The notes under the pieces: model-generated | Databases searched by the model: none | What the model was told of the DNA's origin: nothing | What the model saw: only the letters and a program-made list of their open reading frames with translations | Shown here: one piece after another, positions 14,431 to 19,114 of the stretch | Position numbering within the stretch: position 1 is the stretch's first letter | Layout: every line of letters begins with the position of its first letter | NCBI GenBank assembly: GCA_900551895.1 | Contig: URXX01000020.1 | Span: forward strand, 1-19,114 | Origin: an uncultured Lachnospiraceae bacterium | GTDB lineage: Bacteria > Bacillota > Clostridia > Lachnospirales > Lachnospiraceae | DNA length: 19,114 nt | Reading direction: 5' to 3' | Made by a program: the position numbers and the translations under genes

Positions 14431-15243
14431 TCACTTTTTCCCGAATAATTCATAGTAAAATATGTACTGCTGCATGACGCCTTGAAATCCGTTATACCGT
14501 CTGTTTGGAAAACCACGCTTGTAATGTTCGTCTAATACCTGACGGATATGTGTGTCTATCGGAAAAGATTGTAAGTGATGCAGGGCGAAAAGGCATATGC
14601 AGTCCGCAACTTTTTCACCGACTCCGAATAATTGCAATAGTTCGTTTTTTGCTTTTCGGTAAGACATTTCCACTACTTTTTCTAAATCTATTTCTCCCGC
14701 CACAATGCTTTTTGCCGTGCGGACAACATATTTACTCCGATAACCTAAATTACACACTTTTAGTTCGTCATCTTCTAATTTCGCCAGTGTTTCTGCCGTC
14801 GGAAATGTGTAATATGCTTCTTCGCGGAAATTGAACCGCTTTTCTCCGTATTTTTCGCAAATATTTTGTATGCATTTTCGTATTCTCGTTATATTGTTTT
14901 GCTGAGAGATGAGAAAAGAAACAATCATTTCCCACAAATCCTGCCGTAAAATTCTTATGCCGTCCCCAAATTGTCCTGCTCTGCCTAAATATTTATCGTT
15001 TGGGTTGATTTTGTTCAAATATTCTCCATAATCCCGCTCTAAATCAAAGTAGTTTTTCCAAAAGATTTCAAACTCGTTTTCCCCACACGAGAACGTACAC
15101 TTTTCGCCCGTCTGCGTAATTTCTAAATAATATCCCGATGCGATTACGCTGTATCTGTTTTCATCGATTTTCGCCATACGAAAGCACTGCCCCGAATCAC
15201 AAATCTGTGCAATGTTAAAATGATGTATCTGTTTTGTTATCAT
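14431..15243 (-). CDS. OGG1-type 8-oxoguanine DNA glycosylase/lyase
   Basis: 270 residues of the HhH-GPD superfamily, OGG1 branch as described from clostridia. An N-terminal TBP-like domain (about 1-95, with 'CDSGQCFRMAKIDENRYSVI') leads into the helical part with 'DLWEMIVSFLISQQNNITRIRK'. The helix-hairpin-helix is LLQLFGVGEKVADCICLFAL, with the catalytic Lys211 and the Asp230 of FPIDTHIR, matching Lys249 and Asp268 of human OGG1. It removes 8-oxoguanine opposite cytosine and cuts the strand by beta-elimination. ATG 15243 lies 4 nt after the stop of the XRE regulator gene with no strong site of its own, so translation is probably coupled to it. Confidence 0.92.
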   Translation of the reverse strand: MITKQIHHFNIAQICDSGQCFRMAKIDENRYSVIASGYYLEITQTGEKCTFSCGENEFEIFWKNYFDLERDYGEYLNKINPNDKYLGRAGQFGDGIRILRQDLWEMIVSFLISQQNNITRIRKCIQNICEKYGEKRFNFREEAYYTFPTAETLAKLEDDELKVCNLGYRSKYVVRTAKSIVAGEIDLEKVVEMSYRKAKNELLQLFGVGEKVADCICLFALHHLQSFPIDTHIRQVLDEHYKRGFPNRRYNGFQGVMQQYIFYYELFGKK

Positions 15244-15247
15244 TTGT

Positions 15248-16291
15248 TTACCCTGTTATCTCCTTTACCTTTTCAAGTAATTGTTTATACCGCTCGTCCT
15301 CCTGTAAAAATGCAAGTTCTCCGTCATTTTCAAATGCTTTTTTGAACATAAAGTAAATATTTGACATTTCTCCGTCTTTAAATTGCATATGTGCATATAA
15401 CGGAGCGTATCGGAAATCTCCCATATGGGAAAGAGTTTGCACCATTTCGGATAAGATTTCCAATGTTTTTTCTTTATCTTTTTTGTAAATTGCCAATTCC
15501 AATCCTGCTGAAACTTCCATATGTTTTCCCATTTCCAGCGCTTTTGCCAACTCTCTCTGTTTTCCCGTAATGTATTCGGCTTTTTCTAAGTCATTCTCCT
15601 TTATCGCCAACGTATATATCCCCGCCAACGCCTGTGCTAAATTCATTCCGCCTGCATACAGTATTTCTTCATATAACCTGTAGGCATCATCTGTTCTGCC
15701 CTGCTTTTCAAGTAAAAGCGCCTGCATTTTTTTCGCACTGACTTCCATTTTCGGAAAGCGGTCTACATACATCTGTGCTTCCTCAAATCTGTTCTTTCCT
15801 ACAAGATAATAGAAAATGGAAATCCATGCGGACATGGCAAGCGTATATTCTTTACTCTCCGCCACACGCAAATACAAACGATAAATTTTTTCGTCATACT
15901 GTTCCGCATCTTCCAAATTTAAAATTGTTCTGTAGCCGTCCAGAGTTTGCGCCGCCACTAAAATCAATTTATCACAGTTCGGGTATTCTCTTATTTGTTC
16001 TTCTGTCCAGCGAAAAACATTTTCATAGGAGTCCGTTTTTATTTTCTCGGCCATTAATTCAATTTTGCTTGAAATTTCTTTGTCTGTCAACTCATTTTGA
16101 TACGAAAGCAATGTATCCGTGCTGATGCCTAAAAGCCTTGCTATCGGCGCTAACATAGAAATATCGGGCATCGAGTTGCCATTCTCCCATTTGTTTACGG
16201 CAGGGGTTGTCACACCCAAATATCCTGCCATTTCTTCCTGCGTCATCTGTTTTTCTTTTCGGTATTTTCGTATTACTTCTCCTATTGTCAT
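15248..16291 (-). CDS. XRE-family regulator with TPR-like helical C-terminus
   Basis: 347 residues. Residues 1-60 are an XRE helix-turn-helix (MTIGEVIRKYRKEKQMTQEE, then 'GVTTPAVNKWENGNSMPDI'). The rest is helical and TPR-like ('RFEEAQMYVDRFPKM', 'TDDAYRLYEEILYAGG', 'AIKENDLEKAEYITG'), the layout of regulators such as Rgg/PlcR-like or general XRE-TPR proteins that may bind a peptide or protein; which is not clear. ATG 16291 is used because GGAGG lies 8 nt upstream; an in-frame TTG 15 nt earlier is possible but overlaps that site. It heads the operon with OGG1 and the DUF6472-like gene and may regulate it. Confidence 0.85.
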   Translation of the reverse strand: MTIGEVIRKYRKEKQMTQEEMAGYLGVTTPAVNKWENGNSMPDISMLAPIARLLGISTDTLLSYQNELTDKEISSKIELMAEKIKTDSYENVFRWTEEQIREYPNCDKLILVAAQTLDGYRTILNLEDAEQYDEKIYRLYLRVAESKEYTLAMSAWISIFYYLVGKNRFEEAQMYVDRFPKMEVSAKKMQALLLEKQGRTDDAYRLYEEILYAGGMNLAQALAGIYTLAIKENDLEKAEYITGKQRELAKALEMGKHMEVSAGLELAIYKKDKEKTLEILSEMVQTLSHMGDFRYAPLYAHMQFKDGEMSNIYFMFKKAFENDGELAFLQEDERYKQLLEKVKEITG

Positions 16292-16336
16292 TTCTGTTTC
16301 CTCCAATCATTTTTCGCAAGGCCTTTGCTTAACTTT

Positions 16337-16365
16337 AGAATAACAGATGAGGCGAAAAGTAACAA
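16337..16365 (-). promoter_or_regulatory. Promoter of the XRE-OGG1 operon
   Basis: Minus strand: TTGTTA (16360-16365), 17-nt spacer, TATTCT (16337-16342), about 40 nt before the XRE start. Confidence 0.6.
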
Positions 16366-16445
16366 TTGAGGAGGAAGAAATGTTTAGGCAAATTTTTTAA
16401 CCAACGGTTAAATTCTACTAAAAATAAATTTTTTATAAAAACCAC

Positions 16446-16474
16446 TTGCAAATTTCTTACAAATCAAATATAAT
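16446..16474 (+). promoter_or_regulatory. Promoter of the T-box/brnQ unit
   Basis: TTGCAA (16446-16451), 17-nt spacer, TATAAT (16469-16474); transcription would start near 16481, just before the T-box RNA. Confidence 0.75.
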
Positions 16475-16500
16475 ACACCCATATTACAAATTCGTTGATA

Positions 16501-16736
16501 AGAACAAGTAATCTTCAGTGGATTTTTCAGAGAGGCAACGGTTGGTGTGAGTTGCTAATGAACCTGACAGATGAAATCATCTTTGAGAAGCACGCTGAAA
16601 TAGAAGTAAGCAAGCCGGAGTAAAGCCCCGTTACAGGTGACACGCATTAGATGATGCGATATGAGCTGAGTTTAGACTTGGGAATTAAGGTGGTACCACG
16701 ATTAACAATCGTCCTTTTTATAGGACGATTTTTTTT
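16501..16736 (+). promoter_or_regulatory. T-box leader, probable tRNA-Ile sensing
   Basis: Classic T-box RNA. Stem I begins with AGAGAG (about 16529-16534) and the conserved GGTTGGTGTGAG. The 3' side of the specifier loop reads GATGAAATCATC, where ATC (16576-16578) is the probable Ile specifier codon. The T-box sequence proper is AAGGTGGTACCACG (16687-16700); its TGGT would pair with an ACCA tRNA end. The terminator stem is AATCGTCCT (16707-16715) with AGGACGATT (16722-16730) followed by eight Ts. Uncharged tRNA-Ile would stabilise the antiterminator and switch on brnQ. The specifier was assigned by eye. Confidence 0.92.
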
Positions 16737-16826
16737 ATACTTAATTATCAGTGACAACACTACTGCTTGCACTCCCGTCATAGCGAAGATTGTATCAAAT
16801 GCAATATTTATTTTGAGGAGGATTTA

Positions 16827-18164
16827 ATGATGAAATTAAAGAAAAGACAAGTTTTACTCGTAAGTTTTATGTTGTTTTCACTGTTTTTTGGAGCAGGAAA
16901 CCTGATTTTCCCTCCATTCTTGGGACAAAATGCCGGAGAACATACTCCGCTGGCAATCTTAACCTTTTTAATTACTGCCGTTGCCCTTCCCGTCTTAGGC
17001 GTTATCGTTGTCGCACGGTTTGACGGATTGGAAAGGCTTTCCCGAAAAGTAAATCCTAAATTTGCAATCATGTTCACGATTTTAATTTATCTGTCTATCG
17101 GACCGGGCTTGGGAATTCCTCGTGCTGCTTCCCTTCCCTTTGAAATGGCAGTATCGCCTTATCTTCCTGAAGGAACGAATTTAACGGCAGCCATGCTTGT
17201 ATTTTCATGCGTATTCTTTTTACTTGCCGGCTGGCTTGCAATGACACCGAACAAACTGGTTGAGCGTATCGGAAAAGTTTTGACACCGTCTTTACTTTGT
17301 CTGTTACTCTTCCTATTCTTCAACTTTTTGTTCAGAGGAACGGTTGATGTCGCACCTGCACAGGAAAGTTACAATGCAAATCCAATGGTAAAAGGATTTT
17401 TGGAAGGGTACTTGACAATGGATACAATCGCCGCATTAAATTTCGGTCTTGTCATCGCCACAACTATCCGAAGTCTTGGCGTCAAAGAGAAAAAAGGAGT
17501 TATGCGTTACACGGTTACGACAGGTATTTTTGCCGGAACAATTTTGGCATCCGTATATTTGATGCTGGCTTACATGGGTATGGGATCTTCAGGTGTATTT
17601 GAAATTCAGGAAAACGGTGCATGGACACTTCGCTGTATCGTCCACCAACTTTTCGGTGATACGGGAGCAATCCTTTTAGCCACAATCTTTACATTGGCTT
17701 GCCTGACAACCTGCGTTGGTCTGATTACTTCAATCTCACAATATTTTTCAACATTGACAACGAAGTTATCTTATCGCCGGTGGGTATGCGTTATCGCGGG
17801 ATTTTCATTTATCGTATGCAATCAGGGATTAAATATGATTTTAAGTATTTCCGTACCTGTACTCGATGCAATTTATCCGATTTCTATTATGTTAATCGTA
17901 CTCGGACTTTGCGATACATGGTTAAAACGCAACCCATACATTTATCCATGTACAATCGGGGCTGTCGGAGTAATCAGTGTAATTTACGCTTTGGAAAAAG
18001 TCGGCGTAACATTTGGTTTCGTAAATAAACTTTGCCACTCTCTTCCATTATACTCTCTCGGTCTTGGCTGGGTTGTTGTTGCAGTCGCTGTTATGGCACT
18101 TTCCTGTGTCGTATGCGTATTTAAAAAAGCCGATGATACACAGGCTGTTCCTACGGCAGAATAG
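16827..18164 (+). CDS. brnQ: Branched-chain amino acid transporter BrnQ (LIVCS)
   Basis: 445 residues, 12 predicted membrane helices, LIVCS family, which import Leu, Ile and Val with Na+ or H+. Typical pieces are FMLFSLFFGAGNLIFPP near the N-terminus (the substrate/ion loop), 'IYLSIGPGLGIPRAA' and 'AALNFGLVIATTIRSLG'. Length is normal for the family. The start is ATG 16827, with AGGAGG ending 5 nt upstream; the adjacent ATG at 16830 (8 nt spacing) is equally possible. An earlier start is unlikely because that stretch is non-conserved leader. Expression is controlled by the T-box in front of it, so import rises when charged tRNA-Ile is scarce. Confidence 0.93.
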   Translation: MMKLKKRQVLLVSFMLFSLFFGAGNLIFPPFLGQNAGEHTPLAILTFLITAVALPVLGVIVVARFDGLERLSRKVNPKFAIMFTILIYLSIGPGLGIPRAASLPFEMAVSPYLPEGTNLTAAMLVFSCVFFLLAGWLAMTPNKLVERIGKVLTPSLLCLLLFLFFNFLFRGTVDVAPAQESYNANPMVKGFLEGYLTMDTIAALNFGLVIATTIRSLGVKEKKGVMRYTVTTGIFAGTILASVYLMLAYMGMGSSGVFEIQENGAWTLRCIVHQLFGDTGAILLATIFTLACLTTCVGLITSISQYFSTLTTKLSYRRWVCVIAGFSFIVCNQGLNMILSISVPVLDAIYPISIMLIVLGLCDTWLKRNPYIYPCTIGAVGVISVIYALEKVGVTFGFVNKLCHSLPLYSLGLGWVVVAVAVMALSCVVCVFKKADDTQAVPTAE

Positions 18165-18169
18165 AAAAT

Positions 18170-18216
18170 GGAGGATATTTCTTTAGTGCTAAACTAGAGA
18201 AATGTTCTCCTTTTTT
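18170..18216 (+). terminator. brnQ terminator
   Basis: Stem of GGAG (18170-18173) with CTCC (18207-18210), extended by ATTTCT/AGAAAT and TAG/CTA inside, followed by TTTTTT. Begins a few nt after the brnQ stop. Confidence 0.75.
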
Positions 18217-18217
18217 C

Positions 18218-18259
18218 TTGACAAATTATTTTATTTTCTTTAAAATGAACATTGTTCAT
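18218..18259 (+). promoter_or_regulatory. TetR-type promoter with perfect palindromic operator
   Basis: TTGACA (18218-18223), 17-nt spacer, TAAAAT (18241-18246), overlapped by the perfect palindrome ATGAACA-T-TGTTCAT (18245-18259). A regulator bound here would block the -10 box; typical autoregulation by a TetR protein. Confidence 0.82.
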
Positions 18260-18278
18260 ATTGAAGGGGGATTTATTT

Positions 18279-18449
18279 ATGAATCATATTGTTACTTCAC
18301 GGGAAGAAATTTTAAAAGTGAGCAAAAATTTAATTATCGAGAAAGGTTGGAATTCCGTTAATATACGCTCTGTTGCATCTGCCTGTAATGTTTCTGTAGG
18401 CTCTATCTACAATTACTTTCATTCCAATATTTTGTTTTTGGAAGATTAG
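18279..18449 (+). pseudogene. TetR-family regulator, truncated after the HTH
   Basis: Only 56 codons. The N-terminal DNA-binding part of a TetR regulator is clear: TSREEILKVSKNLIIEKGW, 'VNIRSVASACNVSVGSIYNYF'. A normal TetR would continue with 'K..L' and about 130 more residues of ligand-binding and dimerisation domain, but here it reads HSNILFLED and stops. GGGGG precedes ATG 18279 by about 8 nt; an upstream TTG in frame lies inside the operator and is not used. Promoter and operator are intact. As the C-terminal dimerisation domain is missing, the product is probably inactive. Confidence 0.82.
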
Positions 18450-18676
18450 TAAAAAAACATACCGACAGAATTTTAAATTATAAGGAACAAAAGCAGTTCT
18501 TTTTGAAATTCTTTGATGTAAAATCTTTTTGTATTATGGCATTTATGATAGCCGGAGGAATATGGCTTCGTGCTTCCGGTATCGCTCCCGAAAGATTTAT
18601 CGCCGTATTCTATTCAGGTTTAGGAACATCTTTATTTCTATCCGGAATACTTTTTGGCAAAAACTACTTTATGTGA
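18440..18676 (+). pseudogene. C-terminal remnant of a small membrane protein gene
   Basis: In another frame from the TetR fragment an open frame begins mid-protein and runs for 78 codons to TGA: 'GRLVKKHTDRILNYKEQ' followed by 'FFLKFFDVKSFCIMAFMIAG' and two hydrophobic segments (around 'FCIMAFMIAGGIWL' and 'FIAVFYSGLGTSLFLSGILF'). There is no suitable start codon with a ribosome binding site. The residue pattern looks like a genuine protein end, not random sequence. It is best explained as the tail of a second gene joined to the TetR head by a deletion that removed what lay between. Family not recognised. Confidence 0.65.
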
Positions 18677-18689
18677 CTTCATTACAGAA

Positions 18690-18737
18690 CTCTCCTTTAT
18701 ATTCGTGCATAATAAGATTACCAAATATAAAGGAGAG
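18690..18737 (+). promoter_or_regulatory. Hairpin sequestering the selenoprotein gene's ribosome binding site
   Basis: Perfect 14-bp inverted repeat, CTCTCCTTTATATT (18690-18703) and AATATAAAGGAGAG (18724-18737), with a 20-nt loop. The whole Shine-Dalgarno sequence AAAGGAGAG is in the 3' arm, 7 nt before the ATG at 18745, so the folded RNA should hide the site. There is no U-tract, so it is not a terminator. Confidence 0.7.
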
Positions 18738-18744
18738 AAAGATA

Positions 18745-19047
18745 ATGAATATACAATTAGATGACCATTTAAAAACTTATATGCGTGAAAATCAACTGCA
18801 AAATATTTTGATTACTTCTATGATGTGTCACACTTGAGGCGGTTCTCGTTTAGAGATTTCAGCAAGATTTGTTGACACAGATGAAACAAACATTTTAAAA
18901 GCAGACCATTTTGTAAGTTTACCCCATGAGTTCGGAGAGGTTCTTATCCGCAGAATACCTGAAGTGGCAGACGACACCATTCAACTTGGATTGTCCCGCT
19001 TTTTCAAGAGAATTACGGTACAGGGAATTTACTCCGCAATCGAGTAG
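18745..19047 (+). CDS. Probable selenoprotein with in-frame TGA (Sec31), CxxU motif
   Basis: Read through one TGA (18835-18837) the frame is 100 codons. The TGA sits in M-M-C28-H29-T30-U31-G32-G33-S, a CxxU redox motif followed by Gly-Gly, as in known small selenoproteins. After the TGA the frame stays open for 69 codons with protein-like composition ('LEISARFVDTDETNILKADHF', 'HEFGEVLIRRIP', 'IQLGLSRFFKRITVQGIY'). Size and layout resemble HesB-like/'CC/Se motif' small selenoproteins, though this is recollection. Strong AAAGGAGAG before ATG. A nested stem encloses the TGA: GTGTCA (18825-18830)/TGACAC (18873-18878), CTTG/CAAG, and TCTC-GTTTA-GAGA at 18844-18856, a possible SECIS. The last two codons and stop appear to come from an adjoining intron. 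A nonsense-mutated pseudogene is the alternative. Confidence 0.72.
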
Positions 19048-19114
19048 GAGGCTAATCATTATTTGATTAGCCGACCTCTCACACCACCGTGCGTACCGTT
19101 CGGTACACGGCGGT
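19039..19114 (-). mobile_element. Group II intron 3' end (domains V and VI)
   Basis: On the minus strand the window edge begins domain V: ACCGCCGTG pairs with CACGGTGGT, with a G.U wobble at the CGC catalytic triad, upper stem TACC/GGTA, an apical loop of GAAC and the typical two-nt CG bulge. It is followed by domain VI: GAG-AGG, then GGCTAATCA/TGATTAGCC with an AATAA loop, then CCT-A-CTC, leaving one unpaired A (opposite 19045) as the likely branch point. The intron then ends in CTCGAT, an 'AY' end, at 19039. Domains I-IV and any reverse transcriptase lie beyond the window. Confidence 0.78.

Noticed and set aside
18279..18676. TetR fragment and membrane fragment as one gene with a simple frameshift.
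   Set aside because: The downstream part has two membrane-type segments and does not look like a TetR ligand-binding domain; a fusion by deletion explains it better.
18638..18682. Minus-strand 14-codon frame with GGAGAG upstream, from the mirror image of the selenoprotein hairpin.
   Set aside because: Falls out automatically from the inverted repeat, is very short and overlaps the membrane protein remnant.
18835..18837. The in-frame TGA as a plain nonsense mutation.
   Set aside because: The CxxTGA-GG context, the surrounding stem, the strong ribosome binding site and the well-kept frame after it favour Sec, though this is not excluded.

Overview
The window looks like part of a chromosome from a low-GC anaerobic Firmicute, probably a gut-type Clostridia/Lachnospiraceae member. 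This is an inference from strong AGGAGG-type ribosome binding sites, AT-rich intergenic DNA, a T-box leader, an LPxTG-like (TPKTGD) surface protein, a clostridial-type OGG1 glycosylase, an oxygen-sensitive Ni-Fe-S enzyme operon and a probable selenoprotein. No rRNA, tRNA or CRISPR array is seen.

Layout. 1-534: 3' end of an Rpn-type PD-(D/E)XK nuclease gene. 674-3638 (minus): an NTF2-like protein followed by three small membrane proteins of unknown role and a YoaP-like acetyltransferase, probably mostly one operon. 3686-3793: a short palindrome-rich element. 3886-6141 (minus): a large wall-anchored leucine-rich-repeat protein with three nearly identical Ig-like repeats, preceded by a clear promoter and a long structured leader. 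6446-6817 (minus): a small membrane protein. 7279-9547 (minus): operon of a NifX/NifB-like cluster-binding protein with a His/Cys-rich tail, a GT4 glycosyltransferase and a PHP phosphoesterase. 9603-10028 (minus): DUF2871 membrane protein, divergent from an Rrf2 regulator.

10109-14137 (plus): rrf2, then cooS-cooF-FAD oxidoreductase. This is the classic CODH/ferredoxin/pyridine-nucleotide oxidoreductase layout: electrons from the Ni-Fe-S enzyme would pass through a 16-Cys ferredoxin to a flavoprotein and NAD(P). The promoters of rrf2 and cooS share a motif, suggesting Rrf2 control. The CooS keeps every expected metal ligand but appears to lack the acid/base residues known from CODH catalysis.

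14193-16291 (minus): operon of an XRE/TPR regulator, an OGG1 DNA glycosylase and a small four-Cys protein. 16446-18164 (plus): promoter, T-box (probable Ile specifier) and brnQ. 18218-18676: intact TetR promoter/operator in front of a TetR gene broken after its HTH and joined to the tail of a membrane protein gene. 18745-19047 (plus): a small gene with an in-frame TGA inside a C-H-T-TGA-G-G motif, read as a selenoprotein; its ribosome binding site lies in a perfect 14-bp hairpin. From 19039 to the window edge the minus strand carries domains V and VI of a group II intron, whose 3' end falls inside the last codons of that selenoprotein gene.

The points most worth following are the selenoprotein with its hairpin leader and intron insertion, and the CooS homologue with intact metal sites but altered catalytic residues.
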